NCBI GenBank assembly: GCA_020636215.1
Contig: JACJYG010000005.1
Location: forward strand, 806,001 to 870,000
Length of the DNA stretch: 64,000 nucleotides
Direction of reading: 5' to 3'
Source of the DNA: Lewinellaceae bacterium
Lineage (GTDB): Bacteria > Bacteroidota > Bacteroidia > Chitinophagales > Saprospiraceae
Within the stretch, counting starts at the first letter, position 1; each line of letters starts with the position of its first letter. Positions 24,691 through 32,414 of the stretch are shown here, one piece after another. The notes beneath the pieces were generated by a model. The model was not told the origin of the DNA and did not search any database. It saw only the letters and a program-made list of their open reading frames with translations. The translations under genes were made by a program, and so were the position numbers.

Positions 24691-24938
24691 GGATCGGTTC
24701 CTTCCAATAATTTATCCGCGTTAAATTTAAGCATTTATTATGGGTTGGATATACCCCCAAAGAAGAAGCCAGAAGTCTTTCCCTTATTTTCCACTGTTTC
24801 GAAGTTGAAAACTTGAATGCTCCACCAGGATACTGCAATTGGCTTAGTTCATGTTTGGAGCTTGCTACTATTGCAAATCAAGCTCTTAGTGAACCACAAC
24901 TCCTTGATTTTTATGACGGACCCGCTCCAGACATCTTC
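24691..24938. other. Intergenic gap upstream of the AraC regulator
   Basis: About 250 bp. It should hold the regulator's promoter. I see no coding sequence that continues in either direction and no clear operator. Confidence 0.4.
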
Positions 24939-25204
24939 TTAAGCGTGTATTTCCTCTTTCACAAAAGCCCTCACCGCTTCTTTCGCCTTCTGGTAGCCGT
25001 GATCTATCCGCCGTTTGGTCAGTTTTTCGTTGGCGCAAAGCATATCGCCCAGGACGCCCTCGCCAGGTTGGCTTTGAGCTTTTCATAGAGGGGGGTGTTG
25101 TCGGCAACGCTACGGAAAGTAGCCATGGTTTTTCCGATGCTATTGGCGGCTTCCGCCATCGTTCTCTCCATAAACTGCTCGCGCGCTTTTTTGGAAAACA
25201 ACAT
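24939..25204 (-). pseudogene. Small helical protein gene with a frameshift
   Basis: On the minus strand ATG 25204 opens MLFSKKAREQFMERTMAEAA, then LYEKLKANLA. At about 25,062 (ctggc|gagggc) the sense shifts by one base and continues as EGVLGDMLCANEKLTKRRID, then HGYQKAKEAVRAFVKEEIHA and a stop codon at 24,939. Joined, the two parts make one charged, all-helical protein of about 88 residues. Restoring one base joins them, so this is either a one-base loss in the genome or a sequence error. The family is not known to me. Confidence 0.5.
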
Positions 25205-25349
25205 TTTGGCGCCATGGGTTACTGTCAAAAATCACCATCACTCGTTGCGGTTGGTCACCGTAAGGACCGCAAACTGGCGCTATCTTGAAAGGGAAAAAAC
25301 AAAGGCGGCCTGTTCCGCCTTGCCATTTCATTACAAAACTGTCCGTCAT

Positions 25350-25685
25350 ATGTATCTGTACGTCGAATTATGGAAGCCCCGCCCCGAATGGGATAACCTC
25401 CCCTGTGAGCAACGCGAAGAATTCCTCTCCATGCTGGCCCCCAGTGTAAACCGCATGAAGAAGCTCGATGTCGAGTTGGTCGGTTTTGCGGTTTGTGATG
25501 CGGAAACACCTGCCGATGCCGAATACCGTTATATGGCCATCTGGAAAATGCCCAATCTAGGCCACGTACATATGCTTGAAAAAGCTGTGCTGGAGGAAGG
25601 CTGGGCAAACTACTTCCACATCACCAATGCCCGTGGCCGGGTAGTTCCGGTTAAGGATATGGTAGGGGATATGATGAAGGTGTAG
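25350..25685 (+). CDS. DUF6616-like small protein
   Basis: 111 residues from ATG 25350 (MYLYVELWKPRPEWDNLPCE). The N-terminal stretch Y-x-Y-V-E-L-W-x-x-x-P-x-W and the later YRYMAIWKMP, then WANYFHITNARG resemble the DUF6616 family of small, probably ABM/dimeric alpha-beta-barrel-like proteins. A much longer in-frame reading back to 25,095 exists but runs antisense through the frameshifted gene and does not look like protein. Cytoplasmic, function unknown. It is convergent with the GldN-like gene. Confidence 0.7.
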   Translation: MYLYVELWKPRPEWDNLPCEQREEFLSMLAPSVNRMKKLDVELVGFAVCDAETPADAEYRYMAIWKMPNLGHVHMLEKAVLEEGWANYFHITNARGRVVPVKDMVGDMMKV

Positions 25686-25691
25686 GCGCGT

Positions 25692-25734
25692 CGCACGTCT
25701 ACAGGCCTTACCTCAGGAGACAATCCGACGTGCG
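25692..25734. terminator. Inverted repeat between convergent genes (CGCACGTC)
   Basis: CGCACGTC (25692-25699) pairs with GACGTGCG (25727-25734), 7 bp after one stop codon and 26 bp before the stop codon of the opposing gene. A second gtgcgccgtt copy follows at 25,742. The same CGCACGTC word is repeated after the stop codon at 36,318. It is a likely bidirectional 3' end. Confidence 0.5.
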
Positions 25735-25759
25735 CCGTTTAATGTGCGCCGTTCCGCCC

Positions 25760-26764
25760 TTATTCCCGTTTCCAGTAAAACAAGGGCTGAAAATATTTCA
25801 ATTGGCCATATTCATCCGTAATGGCAATGGTGGGCGCCACGGCTTCCGGGCGGCACTGCAATTTACCCTGGCGGGGGTCGAAAAACAAAGTTTGTTTGAG
25901 GCGGTAATTTCCAACATCTTCAGGGTTGAAATCCCATTGTACCACTTCTATTGTTTCTTCGTAGGTTTCCGGGTCGAAGGTGATGATGGTATCGACGGAA
26001 GAAAACAGGGTCGGCACCTGAGCGGGAGGAATGGCTTGTCCCGCCCCGTCATAGCTATTGATCCGGCCGCTTTTCACATGGTCAAACAGGATGGCTTTGA
26101 GCGGCCTATCGGCTCCTTTCAATACCGTTAGATCCCTTTCTGAAAGATCGAGTTTAAGGAAAGTGGCATAGGGCACCGCTTTGGACTCAAGTTTGAACAG
26201 CTTCTTTTCGGCAGCCGGCACCTTGAACCAGGCCAGCGGCCGGTAATCGGCCTCCGTGTCCCCTCCATCCCAGGTTGGAGCGATGGCGAGCACCAAAGAC
26301 TCGAGATTGTCGGTGCGGCCATTGTAATACCAAAGCTGTCGTATGGCAAATACAGAAGTACTTCCCAGCATTTCGTTGCGCACTACCATCATCTTTTCCT
26401 CATAGGTTTCCGGGTCGAAGGTGATGATGGTATCCACCTGCGCCATTTGCGCCCGGGCAGCTTCCCGGGACAGGGGCTGAGTTAAGCCGGCATCGGCAAA
26501 GGCGGGCCAGCGTCCCGCTTCCATGAGTTCGATCAGGCCTTGGGTAACAGGGGAAGGGGAGGGGTTAAAATTTTCTTCCTGCATTAATTTTACCGGAATG
26601 GCCTCAAGAAAACCGGGAATGTTGGCTTCAGTCTGGGGTTCAAAACTGACCAGCACTTTTGCTTCGGCCGCCCACAGAATATCCTTATTCTGGAGCAGCT
26701 TGTCATATTGGGCTGGGGAGAGGAATGGGAGCAATAGCACCAAAAGGAAGAAAGGAATGCGCAT
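25760..26764 (-). CDS. GldN/PorN-like protein with a duplicated core
   Basis: 334 residues with a signal peptide (1-18, ending LSPAQ). The tridecapeptide DTIITFDPETYEE occurs twice, at about residues 111-123 and 258-270, each time followed by a V-V-x-x-(E/D)-x-(N/L) strand and an LWYY/LFFD then LAIAPTWD/AVAPTIA block. 'D-T-I-I-T-x-D-P-E-T-Y-E-E' with a following V-V-R-N-E is typical of GldN (PorN), a periplasmic partner of GldM/GldK/GldL in type IX secretion and gliding. Normal GldN has one such core, so this looks like a two-core paralogue. It is transcribed divergently from gldA with a 290-bp shared upstream region, which supports a gliding/T9SS role. It could be an accessory paralogue rather than the main GldN. 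Confidence 0.7.
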   Translation of the reverse strand: MRIPFFLLVLLLPFLSPAQYDKLLQNKDILWAAEAKVLVSFEPQTEANIPGFLEAIPVKLMQEENFNPSPSPVTQGLIELMEAGRWPAFADAGLTQPLSREAARAQMAQVDTIITFDPETYEEKMMVVRNEMLGSTSVFAIRQLWYYNGRTDNLESLVLAIAPTWDGGDTEADYRPLAWFKVPAAEKKLFKLESKAVPYATFLKLDLSERDLTVLKGADRPLKAILFDHVKSGRINSYDGAGQAIPPAQVPTLFSSVDTIITFDPETYEETIEVVQWDFNPEDVGNYRLKQTLFFDPRQGKLQCRPEAVAPTIAITDEYGQLKYFQPLFYWKRE

Positions 26765-27020
26765 TGAATGGTCGTTTTATATTTCAGGAAAATACATATT
26801 ATTGAATGGCTTTTGTATAAGGCATTCGTAAGGCAGATTATTGTGTAAGCACAGGTAAGAGTTTAGGGGGGATAGGAAGTCTTTTAACAAAACTTTAAGA
26901 ATCCTGCTTTTTGATGTGAGCCAACCATCTGCCATTGTAAACCACCCTTTAGTGTGGACAAGTAGGCCAGAAGGGGAGTGGGAGTAGCAACAGCCTGGAC
27001 TGGAGTTATCATAAATTTAG

Positions 27021-27028
27021 TAGCTTTG
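27021..27028 (+). promoter_or_regulatory. Bacteroidota -7 box (TAGCTTTG) before gldA
   Basis: TAGCTTTG fits TAnnTTTG and lies 26 bp before the gldA ATG, so the leader would be about 20 nt. The extended word TAGCTTTGCG recurs before the DUF368 gene. No good -33 TTG is found. Confidence 0.5.
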
Positions 27029-27054
27029 CGGGATCGTTAAAACAGGAAATACGC

Positions 27055-27960
27055 ATGTCCGTTACGGTACAGAATCTGACCAAGATATATGGCGCCCAGA
27101 AGGCAGTCGACGATATATCCTTTCAGGCCCATCCTGGAGAAGTACTGGGCTTCCTGGGCCCCAATGGGGCAGGTAAGACGACGACTATGAAGGTCATTAC
27201 CTGTTTCCTGCCCCAAACCAGTGGGAGCGTCAGCGTATGTGGTTTCGATGTGGAGAAACAGTCTATGGAGGCACGTCGCCAGATCGGTTATCTGCCGGAA
27301 AACAACCCCTTGTACAAGGATATGTATGTAAGGGAATACCTCGCCTTTGTTGCCCGCTTGCATCAGTTGTCTCGTCCGCGGCAGCGCATCGACGAAATGG
27401 TTGAAATGACTGGCCTGGGGCGCGAGCAGCACAAACCCATCGGCGCATTGTCCAAAGGCTACCGCCAAAGGGTGGGCCTGGCCCAGGCCATGCTACACAA
27501 CCCGGCAGTGCTCATCCTGGATGAGCCTACCTCGGGCCTCGACCCCAACCAACTGGCCGATATCCGCCTGCTGATCAAACAACTGGGACAGGAAAAAACG
27601 GTCATTTTTTCCACCCACATCATGCAGGAAGTAAAAGCCATTTGCGATCGCGTCCTCATCATAAATAAAGGGCGCATCGTGGCCGATGATACCGTGGAAA
27701 AACTACAGCAACGCATTACTGCCGAATCGGTGGTAACGGTAGCGTTCCTGGGGAAGGCCCCCGGCGATGCCCTGAAAAAGATCCCCGGGGTGAAAAGCGT
27801 GCTCGAACTGGGTAAAAACCATTATCAGCTGACTGCCGAAGGCAAGGTAGACCTTCGGCCGGCTATTTTCGACTTCGCCGTGGAAAAAGGGGTGAAACTT
27901 TTGGAAATGAAAAAGGAGGTCTACGATATCGATGAGGTGTTTCATCGGTTGACCCGGTAA
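27055..27960 (+). CDS. gldA: Gliding motility ABC transporter ATPase GldA
   Basis: 301 residues. Walker A is GPNGAGKTT (about 35-43), the signature is LSKGYRQRVGLAQAM (about 133-147), Walker B is LILDEPTSGLDP and the switch His is in FSTHIMQEV. The ending (EKGVKLLEMKKEVYDIDEVF then HRLTR) is typical of GldA-type ATPases. GldA works with the membrane subunits GldF and GldG, which lie downstream on the same strand. In gliding Bacteroidota this ABC complex is needed for motility. An unknown secreted protein gene and an octamer array separate it from gldF. Confidence 0.93.
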   Translation: MSVTVQNLTKIYGAQKAVDDISFQAHPGEVLGFLGPNGAGKTTTMKVITCFLPQTSGSVSVCGFDVEKQSMEARRQIGYLPENNPLYKDMYVREYLAFVARLHQLSRPRQRIDEMVEMTGLGREQHKPIGALSKGYRQRVGLAQAMLHNPAVLILDEPTSGLDPNQLADIRLLIKQLGQEKTVIFSTHIMQEVKAICDRVLIINKGRIVADDTVEKLQQRITAESVVTVAFLGKAPGDALKKIPGVKSVLELGKNHYQLTAEGKVDLRPAIFDFAVEKGVKLLEMKKEVYDIDEVFHRLTR

Positions 27961-27965
27961 TGAAA

Positions 27966-27997
27966 TGAATGGTTATATGGCTAAATGGCTATATGGT
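27966..27997. repeat. Short octamer array after gldA
   Basis: Four octamers (atggttat, atggctaa, atggctat, atggtttt) begin 5 bp after the gldA stop codon. The unit matches the arrays near 240 and 4,840. Confidence 0.6.
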
Positions 27998-28050
27998 TTT
28001 TGCTGGGCTTGCGCCGGCAGCACCGGATTTGAACCCTGTACATTAAATAG

Positions 28051-28725
28051 ATGAATTTACAGATCAATATAGGAGGCTTCCTGCTCTTCCTGGCCACAGC
28101 TTTGGCTGCCCAGCCGGATAGTGTCCTGTTGGACAAAAACTTCCAGTTCGAGGACGGGATATACCTTTCTTTTGAAGAGTTTCGGGGCAATGCGCCGGCA
28201 CTGGGTTGGGATGAGGTGGACGCCCAGGTGGTATCCAATATGCAGTCCTTTTCTGCCCAGGCGGCGTATATTCGCCATAAAGGAGGGAGCGCTTTGCCAT
28301 TGGATTCCATCTGGGGCTTTAGCCTGAACGGGCTCCCCTTTGTACGCCTTCCGGATACGGCAACGGCCAGTAGCGCCATGGTGTTTGCCGGTTTGCGGGT
28401 GCGTGGCCGTATTTGCTATTATACCTACGAAACCCAGGAAACGCAAATGGTAGAGATCGCGGCTTACAATCCTCTGACCGGAAGGCCCTTCCGCAGAGGG
28501 TGGGTGCCGCGAACCCAAACGCTGGTGCGCGAGCGGATGTTGCACTTTGAAACCGGCAAAATTCAACCCTTTGGCCGGGCCACCTTGCAGGCCTGGATAG
28601 AGGATGATGCTCAGCTCTGGCGAACGGTTTCTGAATTGACCGAGGCGGAAGCAGCCGAGAAGCTGTTCAAATGCCTGTTGATTTATGATGACCGCAACCA
28701 GGTGCTGGTGCCCCAACGGGATTAG
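28051..28725 (+). CDS. Secreted protein of unknown function in the gld cluster
   Basis: 224 residues with a signal peptide (about 1-20, ending ALAAQ). The rest is a beta-rich domain (DGIYLSFEEFRGNAPALGWD, then IWGFSLNGLPFVRLPDTA) and a helical end with AEKLFKCLLIYDDRNQVLV. 'F-x-x-G-I-Y-x-S-F-E-E-F-x-x-N-x-P' is a pattern I have seen in Bacteroidota exported proteins but cannot name. It sits between gldA and gldF, with 31 bp to gldF, so it is likely co-transcribed with the gliding ABC transporter. Whether it is part of the system is open. Confidence 0.65.
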   Translation: MNLQINIGGFLLFLATALAAQPDSVLLDKNFQFEDGIYLSFEEFRGNAPALGWDEVDAQVVSNMQSFSAQAAYIRHKGGSALPLDSIWGFSLNGLPFVRLPDTATASSAMVFAGLRVRGRICYYTYETQETQMVEIAAYNPLTGRPFRRGWVPRTQTLVRERMLHFETGKIQPFGRATLQAWIEDDAQLWRTVSELTEAEAAEKLFKCLLIYDDRNQVLVPQRD

Positions 28726-28756
28726 AAGATTAATAAATTCAAAATGTAAAGTACTG

Positions 28757-29488
28757 ATGCTAAGCATCTTTTTCAAAGAAGTCAACGCCTTTTTCACTTC
28801 CCTGATCGGGTATATCGTTATTGGCGTCTTTCTGGCGGTAATGGGGCTGGTGATGTTTGTCTTTCCGGACAGCAGCATCCTGAACTACAATTACGCCACG
28901 CTGGAGCAACTCTTCGACAATGCGCCGAGGATATTCCTGTTCCTCATTCCGGCCGTCACCATGCGCTCTTTTGCCGAAGAGCAACAGAATGGCACGATCG
29001 AACTTCTCGTGACCAAACCTTTGACGGACCTTCAGATCATTTTGGGTAAATACTTCGCCAGCCTTTTGCTGGTGGCCTTTGCCTTGTTGCCGACAGTGTT
29101 ATATTACTACACCGTTTACCAGTTGGGGTCTCCCAAGGGCAACCTCGATTCCGGCGCCATTTTGGGCTCTTATATCGGGCTTTTTCTCCTGGCTGGCTCT
29201 TTTGCTGCTGTCGGGCTTTTTGCCTCCAGTTTGTCCGTCAACCAGATCGTTGCATTTATTCTGGCCACTTTCCTTTGCTTCCTGCTGCATTGGGGCTTCG
29301 ATTTCTTTAGCCGCCTGCCCGTTTTTGCCGGGCGGGGTGAGGCAGTAGTACAAATGTTCGGCATCGATTATCACTACGCTTCCATTAGCCGGGGTGTCAT
29401 CGATACCCGTGATGTGGCCTACTTCCTGTCCCTTATCAGCTTTTTCATTATGATGACCGTCGTGTCATTGGAAAGGAGGAAGTGGTAG
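28757..29488 (+). CDS. gldF: Gliding motility ABC transporter permease GldF
   Basis: 243 residues from ATG 28757 (MLSIFFKEVNAFFTSLIGYI). Six transmembrane helices and the motifs FFTSLIGYIVIGVFL, MRSFAEEQQNGTIELLVTKP and DYHYASISRGVIDTRDVAYF fit GldF (ABC-2 permease). A longer in-frame start at 28,685 would overlap the preceding gene and adds no membrane segment, so it is rejected. It should form the channel with GldG, driven by GldA. Confidence 0.9.
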   Translation: MLSIFFKEVNAFFTSLIGYIVIGVFLAVMGLVMFVFPDSSILNYNYATLEQLFDNAPRIFLFLIPAVTMRSFAEEQQNGTIELLVTKPLTDLQIILGKYFASLLLVAFALLPTVLYYYTVYQLGSPKGNLDSGAILGSYIGLFLLAGSFAAVGLFASSLSVNQIVAFILATFLCFLLHWGFDFFSRLPVFAGRGEAVVQMFGIDYHYASISRGVIDTRDVAYFLSLISFFIMMTVVSLERRKW

Positions 29489-29504
29489 TTAAGGGTTTGA
29501 GGAG

Positions 29505-29546
29505 CGAGTGTTCGAACACCCGAACACCCAAACACCCAAACACTTC
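29505..29546. repeat. Small two-armed octamer array between gldF and gldG
   Basis: AGTGTTCG faces AACACCCG, AACACCCA and AACACCCA, with the point of inversion at TTCGAA. It begins 16 bp after the gldF stop codon and ends 27 bp before gldG. It is the smallest clear example of the inverted-arm design. Confidence 0.7.
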
Positions 29547-29572
29547 CATAAAAAAGCCGTTGTAAACGAAAT

Positions 29573-31306
29573 ATGACGAAGAAAAAAAATAGCAAGAAAA
29601 TTCAGTCGCTGATCCAGTTGGGATTATTGCTGGGGATTGTTCTGTTCCTCAATATTCTGGCCAATGCCCGCATAAATGGCAGGGCTATGTATACCTATCT
29701 GGATATGACGGAGGAGAAGCGCTTCACTTTGACGGATGCGTCCCGCCGCCTTCTGAAAGACCTGGATGATGTGGTGTATGTTAAAGTATTGCTGGACGGG
29801 GATTTTCCCGCGGGCTTCCGGCGCCTGCAATCCGCCACACAGGATATGCTCGACGATTTTCGTTCGGTCTCGGGTTTTGTAGAATACGATTTTGAAAACC
29901 CCAATGATGGAAGTGTAAAAGAGATCAATGCCCGTCGGGAGCAGCTTGCCAAAGATGGCATTAACCCGATAAACCTCCGGGTGAAGGGCGTGGAAGGCAC
30001 CGAAGAGCGGCAGATCTACCCTTATGCCGTTGTTTATTACAAAAATCGGAACATCCCCGTCAACCTACTGGAGAATGAAGTGCCGGGCGTACCCCCGGAA
30101 GTCATCCTCAACAACTCGGTGAGCCTTTTGGAGTACAAGTTGGCCAACGCCATCCAAAAGCTGCAGGCCGCCCGTAAACCCAATATCCTGTTCACCAAAG
30201 GCCATGGTGAACTGATGAGCCTGGAAACGGCGGACCTCGAAAAAACGCTGCGCGAATTTTACGAAACCGGCCGGATCGACCTCGACAGTGTGGTGGCCAT
30301 TGGGCCGGAAGCATCTGCCCTTGTCATTGCCAAACCGACCCGGCCCTTCTCAGAAAAAGATAAGTTTAAGCTCGATCAGTATGTCATGAATGGAGGTAAG
30401 GTTTTGTGGTTGCTCGACCGGGTCCGCGTGGATCTGGATAGCTTGCGTGGCCGCAGCAGTTATTACCCCAATGAATATGACCTCAACCTGGATGACCTGC
30501 TCTTCCGCTATGGCGTCCGCATTCAGCCCGATCTGGTGTTGGATGTCCAGTGCTCCCGCATTCCGCTGGCGACCGGCATGGTAGGCAACGCACCGCAGTT
30601 TGATTATTTTCGTTATCCTTACCATCTGGTGGTCGCCCCAAGGATAGACCATCCGATAGTGAAAAGCCTCGGGGCCATCAACCTGCGCTACCCCAGCAGC
30701 ATCGACACTAGTGTCATTGTCAAAACCAATCTAAAAAAGACCGTGCTTCTGGAGTCTTCTCCCAATTCGCGCCTGCAGTTCCTGCCCGTGGAAATGAACT
30801 TTGAGTTCCTCCGGGAAGACCTCAAGGAAGATAAGTTCAACAAACCTCCACAACCGCTGGCCTTATTGCTGGAAGGAGACTTTCCCTCTATGTACGAAAA
30901 CCGCGTGACGGAAAGTTTGCTGGAAGGATTGAAGGACTTGGGCCTGGAATACAAGGCTCACAGCGGCCCCAATAAAATGATCGTTGTATCAGATGGCGAT
31001 ATTGCCAGGAACAAGGTCAACCTGGTTGAGCAGTCCTACAGCCCGCTGGGCTACAACGAGTTTGAACGCTATTTGTTTGCCAATAAGGACTTCATCGTAA
31101 ATTCGCTGGAATACCTGTTGGATGATAAGGGCGTTATCGAGGCCCGTGGTAAGGAAGTCCGCCTCCGCCTTTTGGACACCGTGCGCGCCAAGAAGGAAAA
31201 GGGCTTCTGGCAAGGGCTCAACATCATAAGCCCGCTGGCCTTTCTGGCTATTTTTGGGCTGATATTTAACTGGTTAAGACGGCGTAAATATGGGAGGAAA
31301 ATTTAA
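29573..31306 (+). CDS. gldG: Gliding motility ABC transporter substrate-binding/membrane protein GldG
   Basis: 577 residues: an N-terminal helix (about 13-30, LIQLGLLLGIVLFLNILA), a long extracytoplasmic domain and a C-terminal helix (about 548-570, NIISPLAFLAIFGLIFNWL) followed by RRRKYGRK. Motifs DMTEEKRFTLTDASRRLLKD and VYVKVLLDGDFPAGFRRLQ match GldG and IftG-like domains. Length and topology are normal for the family. It is the third component of the GldAFG complex. Confidence 0.92.
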   Translation: MTKKKNSKKIQSLIQLGLLLGIVLFLNILANARINGRAMYTYLDMTEEKRFTLTDASRRLLKDLDDVVYVKVLLDGDFPAGFRRLQSATQDMLDDFRSVSGFVEYDFENPNDGSVKEINARREQLAKDGINPINLRVKGVEGTEERQIYPYAVVYYKNRNIPVNLLENEVPGVPPEVILNNSVSLLEYKLANAIQKLQAARKPNILFTKGHGELMSLETADLEKTLREFYETGRIDLDSVVAIGPEASALVIAKPTRPFSEKDKFKLDQYVMNGGKVLWLLDRVRVDLDSLRGRSSYYPNEYDLNLDDLLFRYGVRIQPDLVLDVQCSRIPLATGMVGNAPQFDYFRYPYHLVVAPRIDHPIVKSLGAINLRYPSSIDTSVIVKTNLKKTVLLESSPNSRLQFLPVEMNFEFLREDLKEDKFNKPPQPLALLLEGDFPSMYENRVTESLLEGLKDLGLEYKAHSGPNKMIVVSDGDIARNKVNLVEQSYSPLGYNEFERYLFANKDFIVNSLEYLLDDKGVIEARGKEVRLRLLDTVRAKKEKGFWQGLNIISPLAFLAIFGLIFNWLRRRKYGRKI

Positions 31307-31367
31307 GAACGTGTTTAAATTTAGCTCTCAGCCGAAGTTGTGGGCCTCAAATAAGAAATCCTGAACA

Positions 31368-32402
31368 ATGAAGCGAACAATAATTCTATTAGCCCTCTTC
31401 CTTCTTCTGGGCGGCGGGGCTTTTTGGTACCTCAACACAAAGGAGGATGAGAAGACGACTTTAGCCGGCGCCGACCGCCGCTTTGCCGTTGAAGATATTA
31501 ATCAGGTTTATAAAATATTCATTGCCGACCGGGAGGGCAAACGGACTACCCTGGAGCGCAAAGACGGCTATTGGTTGTATAACGGCAAGTACAAAGCACG
31601 CCCCACCGTTATGGAACCCCTCCTGGAAGCCATACAGCGGATACAAATCCAGTATAAGCCGCCGAAAGCTGCGGAAGAAAAGATGGTTAAGGCACTGGCC
31701 ACACAGGGCCTGAAAGTGGAGCTCTACGATAAAGCCGGGGGGCAGCTCAAAGCCTACTACCTCGGAGGGGCCACCGCCGACGAACGCGGCGCATTTGCCA
31801 TCATGGAGGGCGCCGAGCATCCCTATGTGGTCGAATTGCCGGCATGGGAAGGCAACCTCACGGTCCGTTTTGACCGCTTCGGAGATGATGTGCGCGATAA
31901 AAACATCTTTTCCGAGCCGGTGGAGAACATCCAATCGGTATCCATCGAGTATCCTAAACAGCGCGACCAATCCTTTCGCCTGGAGGCTACTGCGGATGGT
32001 TACGAAGTAAAGCCTTTCTTCGATTACACCCCGGTGATCCGGCGCCCCTATCGGGATGGTGCTGCGGAAACCTTCCTCGTCAATTTCGAAGGGCTTTCGG
32101 CTGAGGAATTTAGTAATAATTACCCGGCCCGGGACTCCATTCTGCAACTGGTGCCCTTCAGCGTTATTACATTGGTCAATAAACAAGGCGACACCACGCA
32201 GGCCCGGTTCTTTCCCATCATCCCGGATCAGTATATCACGCAGGATGTCAAGTCCGGCGGCATTATTGAGGTGAGCAGCGATATTGAACGCTACTACGTC
32301 GGCCTGAATGAGAAGGACCTGCTCGTTGCTCAGCATCTTTTGCTGCGAAAGGCTTTCTGGAGTTACAGCTCCTTCTTCCAGGACAAAAACTTGTTGAACT
32401 GA
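31368..32402 (+). CDS. DUF4340-domain protein
   Basis: 344 residues: one N-terminal membrane helix (about 4-22) followed by an extracytoplasmic domain with the DUF4340 features (FAVEDINQVYKIFIADREGK, then GYWLYNGKYKARPTVMEPLL and YYLGGATADERGAFAIMEG). DUF4340 proteins often follow gldG-like genes of ABC-2 transporters in several phyla, and this one is 61 bp after gldG. A role as an accessory to the GldAFG complex is probable but not shown. Confidence 0.82.
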   Translation: MKRTIILLALFLLLGGGAFWYLNTKEDEKTTLAGADRRFAVEDINQVYKIFIADREGKRTTLERKDGYWLYNGKYKARPTVMEPLLEAIQRIQIQYKPPKAAEEKMVKALATQGLKVELYDKAGGQLKAYYLGGATADERGAFAIMEGAEHPYVVELPAWEGNLTVRFDRFGDDVRDKNIFSEPVENIQSVSIEYPKQRDQSFRLEATADGYEVKPFFDYTPVIRRPYRDGAAETFLVNFEGLSAEEFSNNYPARDSILQLVPFSVITLVNKQGDTTQARFFPIIPDQYITQDVKSGGIIEVSSDIERYYVGLNEKDLLVAQHLLLRKAFWSYSSFFQDKNLLN

Positions 32403-32414
32403 TCCGCGATTATC

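Noticed and set aside
25095..25349. N-terminal extension of the DUF6616-like protein
   Set aside because: The extension is antisense to the frameshifted gene and reads as low-quality protein. Family similarity starts at Met 25350.
28685..28756. Longer start for GldF
   Set aside because: It would overlap the previous coding region, and the membrane-protein homology begins at ATG 28757.
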